Source: an uncultured Collinsella sp.
GTDB taxonomy: Bacteria; Actinomycetota; Coriobacteriia; Coriobacteriales; Coriobacteriaceae
Assembly: GCA_900541135.1 (NCBI GenBank)
Contig: UQIG01000001.1
Location: 62,001-126,000, forward strand
DNA length: 64,000 nucleotides
Direction: 5' to 3'
Numbering within the stretch: the stretch's first letter is position 1; each line of letters starts with the position of its first letter. Below the pieces are notes generated by a model. It searched no databases and was not told the DNA's origin. It saw only the letters and a list, made by a program, of their open reading frames with translations. Of the stretch, positions 1-8,933 are shown piece by piece. Both the position numbers and the translations under genes were made by a program.

Positions 1-14
1 TTCGCTGCGTTCAT
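1..14 (-). CDS. Start of the next conjugation-element gene (partial)
   Basis: An ATG on the minus strand at 14-12 is preceded by a strong GGAGG ribosome site and reads M-N-A-A before the window ends. It lies 12 bases after the stop of the previous minus-strand gene, so it continues the same operon. Nothing can be said about the product. Confidence 0.45.
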
Positions 15-26
15 CTTTCCGCCTCC

Positions 27-485
27 CTATCTCTCGACGCTTCGCTGTGCGCGGGGCGCCTCGTGCTCGGCGGCGCGGCTCGCCTTGCGGGCGTGCTCGG
101 CGCGCTCCGCGAGGTAGCGCGAGCGTTCTGCGTCAACGGCCTCCTTGAGCTGCGCCGGCATGACCTTCACGGTGTCCTTGACCGCGCGGCCGCCCTCGTC
201 GAGCTCGGGCTGGCCGTCCGGGCCCATCACCGTCTTCCTCAGCCACACCTCGCGGTTCGCGAGCAGCGGTATGTCTCGGAAGTCGGCCCCCTTGAAGCGG
301 CTCTCGTTAACGAACATGGGGCTGAACTCGTAGCCTCCCACGTCCATGCCGTCGACGACGGTGCCCTTGGGAAGGGTCGCCGAGTTGAAGGTCCTGGCCT
401 CGCCGGTCGCGCGGTCGGTGTACTCGATTCCCTCCCGCACGAAGCTCTTGTGCAGCGAGAGGTACACGTTCTTCCTCTCTTCCAT
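27..485 (-). CDS. Conserved small protein of the conjugative element, function unknown
   Basis: This 152-residue soluble protein starts MEERKNVYLSLHK, chosen because the ATG at 485 follows a GGAGG site by a few bases; an in-frame ATG 24 bases upstream lacks one. It has no signal peptide or membrane segment. The middle reads as a compact domain (around FNSATLPKGTVVDG and ADFRDIPLL), while the last 40 residues are charged and Ala/Arg/Glu-rich, a tail style shared with the PcfB-like and 177-residue proteins of the same element. It sits downstream of the VirB6-like gene on the same strand. I do not recognise the family. Proteins of this kind in conjugative elements are often ssDNA-binding or accessory factors, but that is a guess. 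Confidence 0.75.
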   Translation of the reverse strand: MEERKNVYLSLHKSFVREGIEYTDRATGEARTFNSATLPKGTVVDGMDVGGYEFSPMFVNESRFKGADFRDIPLLANREVWLRKTVMGPDGQPELDEGGRAVKDTVKVMPAQLKEAVDAERSRYLAERAEHARKASRAAEHEAPRAQRSVER

Positions 486-594
486 GTCTTTCCTCCTTTT
501 CGTTTTCAATCGGTCCTTGTCTTCATCCGCCGGGACGCGTGCCCCGGCGCGGCGCCTCTATCTCATGGCGACCGCCCCCTTCCTCGCTTTTCCG

Positions 595-1596
595 CTAGAA
601 GCCGCTCACGATGTCGCGCGCCCAGGAGCCGCTCTTCACGAGGGCCAGGATGAGCAGCACGCACATGGCCAGGTACTGCAGCGCGTAGGTGAGCCCGTTC
701 GCGACCGCGTCGGCCGGGGTGCCCGTCCCGGGGTTTGCCCCGGTGAGCCCGCCGAGCACGAGCGGGAACGATATGAGCAGCACGAGGATGATGACGCCGG
801 CGATGCAGACCGCCCCGAAGCTCTTCAGGTAGCCGACACCTATCTGGCGCGTGGCGTCCATGCCGAGGAACGCCAGCGGGATCGGGGCGAACGCGGCCAT
901 GATGTAGAGCTGGAGCGCGCGGGCCCAGCAGACCACGAGGGCGATGACGTAGGCTGCCAGCACCACGACCCAGCTGATGAGGCTCACGACGAGCATGGCG
1001 ATGAGCGAGGGGATGTCGTCGTCGGTGGTGACGACGGACACCTCGGGCAGGTCGAGCGCGCCTCCGGCGCCGAAGAGCGCCTCGACTCGGTCGATGGCGA
1101 GCCCGCAGACCTCGTAGATCGACGCCATCAGGTCGAAGCTGTTCTGTATGAGGAACAGGAACACGGCGAAGAACACGAGGAGGAACACGACCTCCTTGAC
1201 GCCGGGAAGGCTCTGGCTGCCGTCCATGCGCTGGGAGATCTCGATGAGCTTCAGGGTGAAGACCAGGCCGAGCACCCCGCACCCGATCGGCAGGATGGCA
1301 ACCTGCCATACGCCCCGGGCGACGTCGTGCATGGTCAGGTCGCTCGAGCTCGTGAGCATGTGCGCGAAGTCGGCCGAGAGGATCCCGTTCGCGCCGATCG
1401 ACCCGAGCACGCCCGTTTGCGCCTTGAACATCCAGTTGCAGCAGTCGCGCAGGAGGCCGCACAGCCAATCGTTGACGTCCCCGGCTATGTCGGCGTATGC
1501 CGGCTGCGCGGGGACGAGCAGGAGCGCGCAGAGGGCGAACGCCGTCGCGGCGGAGATGGCGAACGCCCTTCGGCGTCGCGCCTTGAGCGCCCCCAT
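595..1596 (-). CDS. VirB6/TrbL-like conjugal transfer membrane protein
   Basis: A 333-residue polytopic membrane protein starting MGALKARRRR. An N-terminal signal segment ending near PAYA is followed by a short cysteine-containing stretch (CGLLRDCCNW) and at least five hydrophobic segments, at about 90-115, 135-155, 195-235, 255-280 and 305-325. Size, signal peptide and topology fit the VirB6/TrbL-like channel proteins of Gram-positive T4SS of the C. difficile CTn/Tn1549 kind. Its place downstream of the wall hydrolase and VirB4 in one operon supports this. It would form part of the membrane channel. The ATG at 1596 is chosen because the hydrophobic signal starts right after it; the same frame stays open upstream but overlaps the preceding gene. 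Family-level assignment is inferred from topology and context. Confidence 0.75.
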   Translation of the reverse strand: MGALKARRRRAFAISAATAFALCALLLVPAQPAYADIAGDVNDWLCGLLRDCCNWMFKAQTGVLGSIGANGILSADFAHMLTSSSDLTMHDVARGVWQVAILPIGCGVLGLVFTLKLIEISQRMDGSQSLPGVKEVVFLLVFFAVFLFLIQNSFDLMASIYEVCGLAIDRVEALFGAGGALDLPEVSVVTTDDDIPSLIAMLVVSLISWVVVLAAYVIALVVCWARALQLYIMAAFAPIPLAFLGMDATRQIGVGYLKSFGAVCIAGVIILVLLISFPLVLGGLTGANPGTGTPADAVANGLTYALQYLAMCVLLILALVKSGSWARDIVSGF

Positions 1597-1598
1597 GG

Positions 1599-2318
1599 CT
1601 ACATCGCCTCCAGCGAGCCGCCGCGCGAGACCACGGTGACCACCGTCGAGGCGGGGTCGTCGAGCGTGAAGGTCGTCGACGCGACGTTCCCGGCGTAGTC
1701 GAGCCACACCTCCTTGTCCCAGGAGGCACCCGCCGCCTGCGGGGACACCTCCGCCGCCTTCCTGGCGACGGCTTCCTCGATGGCGTCGGCGTCCGCGCCA
1801 AGCACCTCGGAGAGGCGGTCGTCGGTGCCGGTCACGGAGAACGCTCCGTCTTGCGCCTTCTGGGGCACATAGGCCTGCGCTAGGAGGTCGCAGGCCAGGG
1901 TGCGGGCGCCCCCGTCGCCCGAGACCTGGATGAGCGACAGGCCCCCCGCCTTGTCGCCGGTTCCCTTGACGTCGATGGGCACGCTGAGCACGCCGCCGGC
2001 CTCGGAGGGCTCCTCGGCCGAGAAGAACCAGGCGCGCTCGGTGCCGCCTGAGCTCTCCACCATGGCGCCCTCGACGATCCGCAGCGTGGCTGTCGGGTCG
2101 TCGGCGCCCGTCCATGCGGTGTTCCAGAGCGCCTCGGCGCCCGAAGCGGCCTTCCCGGTCGCCACGTCGGCGCCTGCAGCCGCGGGCTGCTCTTGCTCCT
2201 GGGGACTATCCTGCGCGCCTTCCTGCGGGGCGATGGCGCAGCGCGCCGCGCCCGCGCCGAGCGCCACGACGAGCGCGCCTGCCGCGACGGCAGCCATGAC
2301 CCTTGACTTTCCCTGCAT
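1599..2318 (-). CDS. Secreted/membrane-anchored transfer accessory protein
   Basis: This 239-residue protein has an N-terminal hydrophobic segment (about residues 7-28), a low-complexity Gln/Glu/Ala linker at 30-50, then a folded domain of about 180 residues with alternating beta-rich stretches. It lies between the wall hydrolase (9 bases upstream) and the VirB6-like gene (start 2 bases beyond its stop), so translation is probably coupled along the operon. A single signal or anchor plus an extracellular beta-rich domain suggests a TcpC/VirB8-like assembly factor or another wall-side component. No diagnostic motif is visible, so the role is inferred from position only. The ATG at 2318 has an AGGAG site upstream. 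Confidence 0.7.
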   Translation of the reverse strand: MQGKSRVMAAVAAGALVVALGAGAARCAIAPQEGAQDSPQEQEQPAAAGADVATGKAASGAEALWNTAWTGADDPTATLRIVEGAMVESSGGTERAWFFSAEEPSEAGGVLSVPIDVKGTGDKAGGLSLIQVSGDGGARTLACDLLAQAYVPQKAQDGAFSVTGTDDRLSEVLGADADAIEEAVARKAAEVSPQAAGASWDKEVWLDYAGNVASTTFTLDDPASTVVTVVSRGGSLEAM

Positions 2319-2327
2319 TGGTTTCTC

Positions 2328-3929
2328 CTATCTCGCGGTGAGCGCGCAGCTGAAGCTGCCGATGCCGCTCGCTATGCGGCACACGTCGCCCGCTCGCGGC
2401 TCGTGTATGTACCTGTCGTCGCCGATGTAGATGGCCACGTGGCCCGAGCGGTAGAGGATGTCGCCGGGCTTCGCCTCCGAGAGCGGTATGCGCCTGAGCT
2501 CCTCGTACTGGGAACCCGTGTAGTGGCTTATGCGGATGCCCGCCTGCGCGTAGCAGTACTGCGTGAGCCCGCTGCAGTCGAGCGCCTTGCCGGGGGTCGA
2601 GCCTCCCCACACGTAGGGCACGCCGAGCTGGCTGTACGCCGCCTCGACGATCGCGTTCCCGTTCGCGGTCGAGTCCTTCAGGTCCTCGACCGTCATGGAG
2701 TCGAACCTGTAGAGGCCCCATTGCGCCATGATCGACTTCAGGGACTCGACGTAGGACGAGTCGGTCGCCCAGCCGGCGTCCTTGAGCCCCTCGGCCATCC
2801 TGTCCGAGTCGTGCCTCTCGATCGCCTCGCGGATGAGGGCGTTGCCTGAGTAGCGTTCCGCCTGCAGGAAGACCCTGCTGCGGAAGCGGATGCACTCGGC
2901 ATCGCCGGTGAAGCGGATGAAGCTCGCTGTGATCTGGGTGTGCTCGCCGGGCACGTACTCCTCGCTGGTGGCCCAGTTCGCCTTGCCGGCCACCTCGGGG
3001 CAGCCCGCGTAGCCCGACCACCACTTCATGCCGAAGAGGTTGTGGTCGCGCTCTGCGAGCTGGCTCATGCGGTCGCCCTGGCCGGACTCCTGGATGATCT
3101 GCGCGATGGTGCAGCCCGCCGGGTGCCCGTACTCCTCCTGGCACTCGAGCGCCGCCTCGACCATCTCGTAGGTGATGTAGGGAGGCAGCCCCTCGAGGCC
3201 CTGCTTGGAGGCCGCGTCGTCCCAGAAGCCGAACAGCGCGCTCAGCAGCTGCGCGACGGCGAGCGCGCAGGCGACGAAGGCCACGATGCCGGCCACCGCC
3301 CCGAGCAGGGCGGGCGCTGCGCCCGAGACCGCGCCCGCGATCGCGGAGGCGGCGCCCTTCGACCCCGCGGCGCGGGCCGCCTCGCCCGACGCCTGCGCCG
3401 CCGCCTGGGCCGCTTGATGCTTGGCCGGGGCGGTCGCGCCGGCTGCCTCGGGGCCGCGCGCGCCTCCCTTTGGGGTGCCGAGGGCGGTCGCCGCCTTGCG
3501 GCTGCCTTGAGCTGCTTTCTTCGCCTTCCTCTGCCGCAGCCTTCCCGCGGCCTTCTTGGCCGCACGCCCCGCGTCGTACATGCCCGAGGCGCCCTCGAGC
3601 TCCTCCGAGTCGTCGAGCTGGGAGACGGCCTCCCGGGCGATCGCCAGCTTCGCCGCATCGACGCGCGAGCGCATCGCGGCCGCCGCGCGCCGGTCGCCGG
3701 CTGGTTGGGACAATTTGTCCCCGAGCCCGCCTCCCGGCGCGTCGGGCCTGGATGGGCGCCCCTTCGCCGTTGCGGCGGGGCCTCCCGCCTCGTCGAGCGG
3801 GCCGGCACCCTCCGAGACGTTTTCCAGGGCGTCGCGCTCGGTCTCTGCGACGTCGCCCGCGGTGAGCACGTCGCGGCGCTGCGCCCCGACCACCTCGAGC
3901 ATCCCGCCGCCCTCGCTCGGGCCGGCCAT
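2328..3929 (-). CDS. T4SS wall hydrolase: glucosaminidase-like plus NlpC/P60 domains
   Basis: A 533-residue protein that probably opens the peptidoglycan for the conjugation channel. Residues 1-200 are charged and low-complexity. A membrane segment lies near 210-235, followed by a glucosaminidase/lysozyme-like domain (about 250-400, with QIIQESGQGDRMSQ and NLFGMKWW). The C-terminal NlpC/P60 domain (about 410-533) has the catalytic Cys in DCSGLTQ (about 448) and His in GHVAIYIGDD (about 493). This layout matches the CD1108-type hydrolases of clostridial conjugative elements. The ATG at 3929 follows a GGAGG site and sits 2 bases beyond the virB4 stop; the same frame stays open far upstream through virB4, but that stretch is only a shadow reading. 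A 15-base palindrome at 3707-3721 lies inside the low-complexity part. Confidence 0.88.
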   Translation of the reverse strand: MAGPSEGGGMLEVVGAQRRDVLTAGDVAETERDALENVSEGAGPLDEAGGPAATAKGRPSRPDAPGGGLGDKLSQPAGDRRAAAAMRSRVDAAKLAIAREAVSQLDDSEELEGASGMYDAGRAAKKAAGRLRQRKAKKAAQGSRKAATALGTPKGGARGPEAAGATAPAKHQAAQAAAQASGEAARAAGSKGAASAIAGAVSGAAPALLGAVAGIVAFVACALAVAQLLSALFGFWDDAASKQGLEGLPPYITYEMVEAALECQEEYGHPAGCTIAQIIQESGQGDRMSQLAERDHNLFGMKWWSGYAGCPEVAGKANWATSEEYVPGEHTQITASFIRFTGDAECIRFRSRVFLQAERYSGNALIREAIERHDSDRMAEGLKDAGWATDSSYVESLKSIMAQWGLYRFDSMTVEDLKDSTANGNAIVEAAYSQLGVPYVWGGSTPGKALDCSGLTQYCYAQAGIRISHYTGSQYEELRRIPLSEAKPGDILYRSGHVAIYIGDDRYIHEPRAGDVCRIASGIGSFSCALTAR

Positions 3930-3931
3930 TC

Positions 3932-6409
3932 CTATTCCTCCGCCTCTCGCGCCGCCCGGCGCATCTCGCGCTCGGCGACCTCTGCGGGCTTGGTGTTCCA
4001 CAGGTCGTAGAGCGGGCCTTTCGGGAAGTCGTCGGTGATGGGCACGCGGATCCCCGCGCTGATGAGCAGCCCCTCGCCGGGCTTGACGGCGTCGCCGATG
4101 TAGCCGCGCTCCGTGGCGGATAGCTGGAGCATCTCCGCCCATGCGTCGAGGTCGGCGGTGGACTGCTTGTGCAGCAGGAAGAACTCGGAGTTGAGCACCA
4201 TGTCGCGGGCCTCGGCGTTGGCCAGCATGTGGCTCGTGTTCTGGCTGATGCCGGTGCAGATGAGGCCGAACTTGCGCCCCTCGCGCCACAGGCGGGCGAA
4301 GTACTCGACCACCGTCGGGTGCGCGAAGAGGCTCTGCACCTCGTCGATGTAGAGCCAGGTGTAGTTGGGGCGCGGCGGCGTTACCATCACGCGGTTGCGC
4401 ACCATCTCGAGCGCCGTGATCATGCCGAACACGCGCATGTTCTGGCCGAGGCCGTGCATGTCGATGTTGGTGATGCGGTTGTCGAGCGCCACGTTGCTCT
4501 GGCCGTTGAAGAAGGAGAACGCGCCCTTCACGTAGCGCTCGTAGCGCAGCGCGATGTCGGCGGCCTCGGGCTCGGGCTGAGCGAGCAGCGCCGCGTGGAA
4601 GTCGCCGAGCGTGGGCAGGCGGCCGTCCTTCGCGCACTCCCGGTACGCCTCGCCGACGCAGCGGGCGATGATCGAGCGGTCGCGCTCCGGCAGGCCCTCG
4701 CGGCCCTCGGCCATGAGCGCGCTCGAGAGCGCGAGCACCGCGTCGGTCTTGTACGCGAGCTTGGCGGCGTCGGCGCGGTCCGCGACGTCGGCGGTGTCGA
4801 GGGGGTTGAGCACCGCCGAGCATCCCGGGGCGAGCTCGACGTTCGCGCCGCCGAGCGCGCCGACGAGGTTGCCGTACTCGCCGGCCGGGTCGAAGATCAC
4901 GACCTCGTCCTCGGGGTGCGCGAGCACGGTGTTGGTTATCTCGCGCTTCACCGAGAAGCTTTTGCCCGAGCCGGGCTTGCCGCACACGAAGCCCATGGGG
5001 CTCGCCAGGCGCTTGCGGTCGCACAGCACCAGGTTCCCGCTCTCCTTGGACTGCCCGTAGTAGCCTCCGCCCGCCTCGTCGAGGCTCTGGCTGGCGAAGG
5101 GCATCTGCATAGCCACCTGCCCCGTGGTGAGGTAGCGGCTCACGGTGACGTGGTTGTCACCGAGCGGGAGCACCGAGTTGAGAGCCTGGCGCTGCCGGAA
5201 GTGGAGCGGCTCGAGGCCGATCGTGCAGCCCTGCGCGACGCTCGTCACCTGCTGGACGCGTCGGTCGAGCTCGTCGAGGCTGTCGGCCCAGGTGTAGACG
5301 AGGCCCGTGTAGACGAACAGGCGCTCGGACTTGTTGCGCAGGAAGTCGAGCAGCTCCTCGGCCTCCTCCTTCGAGAAGCGCAGCTCGGGCGGCAGGATCT
5401 GGTAGTCGTAGCCCTTCTTCACGGCGCTCATCTGCTCGTCGATGATCTCCTTGTCCATCCAGTCGATTTGGCGCTTCACGAGCGCGAGCGCCTCGCTCTG
5501 CGCGATGGGCTGCACGTGCAGCGTCACGTTGAGCGGCAGCGGCAGGTCGATGATGGAGGCGAGGTAGGTCTCCTCGATGACCGACCCGAAGCTGCGCACC
5601 GCGAGCACCGCGCCGTAGCGCCCGTCGCTGCGGAAGCAGTCGGACCTGCCCTCGGGCTTGAAGTCGAGCGTGGAGGGCATGACGAAGTCCTTCGTGCGCG
5701 CGCCCGACGTCGGGGACAATTTGTCCCAGGAGAACTCGAAGCGCGACCCCGGGCGCAGCTGCCCCTGAAGGAGCTCGAGCCTCTCGGCGCCGTCGAGGGC
5801 GCGCGACGAGCAGCGTATGCGCGCGAGCGTCTGCTCCACGTCGCCCCGGATGCGCGCGAGCTTGGGCACCGCGGCGTCGACGTCGTCGGCGCCCACGGCG
5901 TAGGTCAGGTAGCGGTGGCGCACGAGGTTCGAGACGCCCTCGCGCATCTTGTCGTTGAGGATCCGGTTGTACTCTTCGGCGAGCCCGGCGGTGGCGCGCT
6001 CCCCGGGCTCGAAGAAGACCTTGCGGCCGACCTCGTCGGCGGGGATGGGCGCGTTCACTACCTGGAGCTGAACGTGGGAGTCCGCCGGGAAGTAGTTGAA
6101 CAGCGAGCTCATCACGGTGAAGGCCGTCTCGCGCGCCTCCTTGCGCGCGGACTGGTAGCTGATGTCGGAGAACTCGACCGTCTGGCTGAACACCCCGGGC
6201 ATCACCTGGGCGATGCCGTCCCTGTACATGGCGTCGTAGCCGACGTAGGCGGCCATCTCGCGCGAGCGGTCGCGCTCCCGGCGGCGCCTCTGCCGCTCGG
6301 CCTCCGCGCCCTTCGAGGCGTCCTTGCGCCCGCCCGTGCCGCCGAGGAGCAGCCCGAGGGTGCTAGGGCGCTTCGGCCTATTCTCCTTGTTGGTTCTTGC
6401 TCGGCTCAT
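3932..6409 (-). CDS. VirB4-family conjugation ATPase
   Basis: At 825 residues this is the motor ATPase of the type IV secretion system. The Walker A motif GKPGSGKS is near residue 475, and the Walker B region (WLYIDEVQSLF) near 688. The N-terminal half carries the usual CagE/TrbE/VirB region, including the conserved start GYDAMYRDGIAQVMPGVFSQ. The length is typical for VirB4/TraE of Gram-positive elements. The gene overlaps the end of the PrgI-like gene by 32 bases and is followed directly by the wall hydrolase, the standard order in this T4SS class. The start at 6409 has AAAGGAG upstream. A second copy of the palindrome GGGACAATTTGTCCC occurs in this gene at 5713-5727. I am confident of the function. 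Confidence 0.95.
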   Translation of the reverse strand: MSRARTNKENRPKRPSTLGLLLGGTGGRKDASKGAEAERQRRRRERDRSREMAAYVGYDAMYRDGIAQVMPGVFSQTVEFSDISYQSARKEARETAFTVMSSLFNYFPADSHVQLQVVNAPIPADEVGRKVFFEPGERATAGLAEEYNRILNDKMREGVSNLVRHRYLTYAVGADDVDAAVPKLARIRGDVEQTLARIRCSSRALDGAERLELLQGQLRPGSRFEFSWDKLSPTSGARTKDFVMPSTLDFKPEGRSDCFRSDGRYGAVLAVRSFGSVIEETYLASIIDLPLPLNVTLHVQPIAQSEALALVKRQIDWMDKEIIDEQMSAVKKGYDYQILPPELRFSKEEAEELLDFLRNKSERLFVYTGLVYTWADSLDELDRRVQQVTSVAQGCTIGLEPLHFRQRQALNSVLPLGDNHVTVSRYLTTGQVAMQMPFASQSLDEAGGGYYGQSKESGNLVLCDRKRLASPMGFVCGKPGSGKSFSVKREITNTVLAHPEDEVVIFDPAGEYGNLVGALGGANVELAPGCSAVLNPLDTADVADRADAAKLAYKTDAVLALSSALMAEGREGLPERDRSIIARCVGEAYRECAKDGRLPTLGDFHAALLAQPEPEAADIALRYERYVKGAFSFFNGQSNVALDNRITNIDMHGLGQNMRVFGMITALEMVRNRVMVTPPRPNYTWLYIDEVQSLFAHPTVVEYFARLWREGRKFGLICTGISQNTSHMLANAEARDMVLNSEFFLLHKQSTADLDAWAEMLQLSATERGYIGDAVKPGEGLLISAGIRVPITDDFPKGPLYDLWNTKPAEVAEREMRRAAREAEE

Positions 6410-6803
6410 AGAGCTCGGCTCCTTTCTTCCTGGCCCTGCGCCTCGCGCGCCGCCCCGGGCGGCCCGGGCGCGGCGAGCCCTCGGGAAGGCTCCCGGCGAG
6501 GCAGGACTCGTACGCGAGCAGCTGCGGGGAGAGCTCGTGGGCCGCCAGGAGCGGCAGCAGCTCCTCGGCCCGCATGCCGAAGGGCCGCCAGAACCCGGCG
6601 AGCCAGAACGGCATGCTGCAGAGCATGATCGGGAAGGCCGCGTCCGCGACGTCGGCGTGCAGTCCCAGGTGGACGAAGGCCGCCGCCCCGACCGCGCTGC
6701 CGAAGCCGAGCGACACGCACGCGAGCGTGCGCAGGCTCATCTTCCCGACGATCTTCTCCTCGTACTCGCCGATGTCCTTCTGCACCGGTATCCGGAGCGC
6801 CAT
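6378..6803 (-). CDS. PrgI-family T4SS membrane protein
   Basis: A 141-residue protein starting MALRIPVQKDIGEYEEKIVGK, the recognisable opening of PrgI-family proteins that always precede virB4 in Gram-positive conjugation operons. Two hydrophobic segments (about 25-48 and 55-75) follow, then a soluble tail that is strongly basic near the C-terminus (RPGRRARRRARKKG). It overlaps virB4 by 32 bases, implying translational coupling. An AGGGGG site precedes the ATG. It probably anchors VirB4 at the membrane or is part of the inner channel (family-level inference). Confidence 0.85.
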   Translation of the reverse strand: MALRIPVQKDIGEYEEKIVGKMSLRTLACVSLGFGSAVGAAAFVHLGLHADVADAAFPIMLCSMPFWLAGFWRPFGMRAEELLPLLAAHELSPQLLAYESCLAGSLPEGSPRPGRPGRRARRRARKKGAELYEPSKNQQGE

Positions 6804-6815
6804 CCGCGACGCCCC

Positions 6816-7031
6816 CTATGCCGGCAGCCAGGACGTGTCCAGCTGCCCGAAGTAGACCGATGCGGCGATGATGATCGCGCCGCCGGCGATGGTGGATATG
6901 GCGGTCGCGATCTGCGGGCCGCCCTGCTGCTCCCTGATAGCCAGGCCGAGCGAGACCGCGCCCCACACGACCAGGAAGCCGCCGAGGAAGGTCACGCAGC
7001 CCGACACGAGCTTGATGACGTTTGCGAGCAT
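6816..7031 (-). CDS. Maff2-like small membrane protein of the conjugative element
   Basis: A 71-residue protein with two hydrophobic helices (about 8-35 and 42-65) that reads MLANVIKLVSGCVTFLGG. Its size, position between the coupling protein and PrgI, and sequence flavour match the Maff2 family of small integral membrane proteins in Tn1549/CTn-type conjugation operons, likely pilin-like or channel subunits (VirB2/VirB3-like role, inferred). A strong AAAGGAG site lies upstream of the ATG at 7031. The gap to the PrgI start is 12 bases. Confidence 0.8.
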   Translation of the reverse strand: MLANVIKLVSGCVTFLGGFLVVWGAVSLGLAIREQQGGPQIATAISTIAGGAIIIAASVYFGQLDTSWLPA

Positions 7032-7115
7032 GCTGCTCTCCTTTGCTTTCGGTTGACGATGTTCCTTGCTGTTCCTCCCCCGCGGCGGGGGAGGCCCGCG
7101 CCCGGCGCGGCCCCG

Positions 7116-8933
7116 TCACGAGTCGCCCTCCTTACGCCTGCGGTACTCGGCGAAGTCGAACGGGCCGCGGCGCGCCGCCTCCTCGAGCAGGCGCGAGCGC
7201 GGGTGGCGCTCAAGGCGGTACTTCCGGTCCATGAGCGGCATGCACCCGTTCACGAGCACGAGCGCGTCCTCGCGCGGCATGCGCGCCACCTCGGCGGGCT
7301 GTATGAGGTCGCGCTCGGAGATGCCGCGGTTCACGGTCCGGGTCCAGCCGGCGCCCCGCGAGTCGCTCTGCGTCTCGCTCGCCACCGTCTGCTTGCCGGC
7401 CATCTTGCTGATCTCCTCGTTGGTCTCGTTGGCCTTGCCGCCCAGGTAGAGCAGCGTGTCGCAGGCGTTCACGATGGTCTCGGCGTTGTTGTCGCCGTAG
7501 GTCTCCTTGAGCTGCGAGAGCGACTGGGCGATCATCGAGACCGCGATGTTCCTGCTGCGGGTGACCGCGATGGTCCGCTCGAAGTCGGGTATGCGCCCGA
7601 TGTTGGCGAACTCGTCGAAGACGAAGTGCACCGTCGTGGGCAGCGATCCGCCGTGCGCCTCGAGCGCCTCGGTGCAAAGCGCGCTCACGGCCGTGTCCAT
7701 GAGCAGGGCGAACAGGAAGTCGAAGGTCGAGTCGGTGTCGCTCATCGACGCGAAGAGCGCGACCTTGGCGCCCTCGTCGCCCATGTGGGCGAGGTCGAGC
7801 TCGTCTTTGGAGGTGAGGTCGCGCACGGCCCGGATGGACAGCGGCTTCAGGCGGACGTTGCAGCTCGAGAGCATCGACTTCATGGTGTCGCCGGCGGCCA
7901 CGCGGAACTCGCGGTAGCTCGCGAGCGCGAAGTCGTCGGGGGGCGCGGGCTCGCGGACCTTGACCCACTCCCACGCGCCGTCCTCCTCGGCGAAGCCGCG
8001 CAGCGAACCGCCCTCCGCCGAGGCGCCGCCGCGCCTCACGTAGCGCTCGCCGGTCTCCAGCTCGCGGAACACCATGTCGAGCGGGCTCATGTAGCCCGGG
8101 TCGTCGCGGGCGTCGGCGAGCGAGAGCAGCGTGAGCAGCCCGTCGAGGTTTCGGTCGGCGGGCTCGCAGTGCATGACGAGGTAGGCCGTGAGCGCGGTGT
8201 AGACCAGGCGCTCGGCCTTCTCCCAGTAGGGGTCGCCCTTGTGGTCGGCCTCGCCCTCGGTGTTGGCGACGATGCCGCGGGCGAAGCGGATGACGCCCGC
8301 CTCGTCGCGTATGTAGGCTATGGGGTTGAAGCGCATGGAGCGCGAGAAGTCGGTGGTGTCGAACGCGCGGATCTCGTAGCCGAGCTCAGCCAGCGCGCCG
8401 CCCATCTCGCGGATGAGCGTGCCCTTCGGGTCGGTCACGAAGAAGCTGGCGTTGGCTTGCAGGAGGTTCGGCTTGACGTAGTAGCGCGTCTTGCCGGTGC
8501 CCGGGCCGCCCACCACGAGCACATTGTCGTTGGTATCGGTGGAGAGGTCGAACCTGCGGCTCACGAGGCGGATGCGCGCGTTGTCGGTGAGGATAATGTT
8601 GTTGTCGGGGTCCTTGGCGTCGCCGAAGGGCGCGATGTCCTTGCGCGTGGCCCACCTGGAGCTACCGTGCTCCTCGCCGTCGCGCCGGGCGCCCTTGGAT
8701 CCCATGGAGCGCGCCCAGGCGACGAGCGCCGCGCACGCGCAGGCGGTCCCCGCGCACAGAGGAAGCGCCTCCGTTGAGAATACGCGCCCCGCGCGGAGCG
8801 CCGCGGGGATCGCCGCCATGGCGGCCTCCGGGTCGAGGATCGGGTTCGCGCCCGACGCCGCGAGTGCCGCGGCCGCGAAGTCTCCCGCGGCGAACGCCGC
8901 CGCGGCCAGCGCGGCCGCCGCCTGCCACCTCAT
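7116..8933 (-). CDS. VirD4/TraG-family type IV coupling protein
   Basis: This 605-residue membrane ATPase links the relaxosome to the T4SS channel. Two N-terminal hydrophobic segments (about 5-30 and 50-75) precede the cytosolic ATPase. Walker A is GGPGTGKT near 138-145 and Walker B is FVFDEFANIG near 432-441; a conserved VSMIAQSLSQLKETYG segment follows. The start codon overlaps the stop of the upstream PcfB-like gene in an ATGA arrangement (8930-8933), mirroring the pcfB-pcfC arrangement of enterococcal plasmids. About 85 bases separate it from the Maff2-like gene. Length and motifs are standard; confidence is high. Confidence 0.95.
   Translation of the reverse strand: MRWQAAAALAAAAFAAGDFAAAALAASGANPILDPEAAMAAIPAALRAGRVFSTEALPLCAGTACACAALVAWARSMGSKGARRDGEEHGSSRWATRKDIAPFGDAKDPDNNIILTDNARIRLVSRRFDLSTDTNDNVLVVGGPGTGKTRYYVKPNLLQANASFFVTDPKGTLIREMGGALAELGYEIRAFDTTDFSRSMRFNPIAYIRDEAGVIRFARGIVANTEGEADHKGDPYWEKAERLVYTALTAYLVMHCEPADRNLDGLLTLLSLADARDDPGYMSPLDMVFRELETGERYVRRGGASAEGGSLRGFAEEDGAWEWVKVREPAPPDDFALASYREFRVAAGDTMKSMLSSCNVRLKPLSIRAVRDLTSKDELDLAHMGDEGAKVALFASMSDTDSTFDFLFALLMDTAVSALCTEALEAHGGSLPTTVHFVFDEFANIGRIPDFERTIAVTRSRNIAVSMIAQSLSQLKETYGDNNAETIVNACDTLLYLGGKANETNEEISKMAGKQTVASETQSDSRGAGWTRTVNRGISERDLIQPAEVARMPREDALVLVNGCMPLMDRKYRLERHPRSRLLEEAARRGPFDFAEYRRRKEGDS

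Noticed and set aside
346..8777. Long plus-strand open frames (for example 4169-6628 and 6324-8777) opposite the conjugation genes
   Set aside because: They are antisense to genes with clear motifs, have Arg/Ala/His/Gly-rich composition from GC-rich third positions, and lack ribosome sites.
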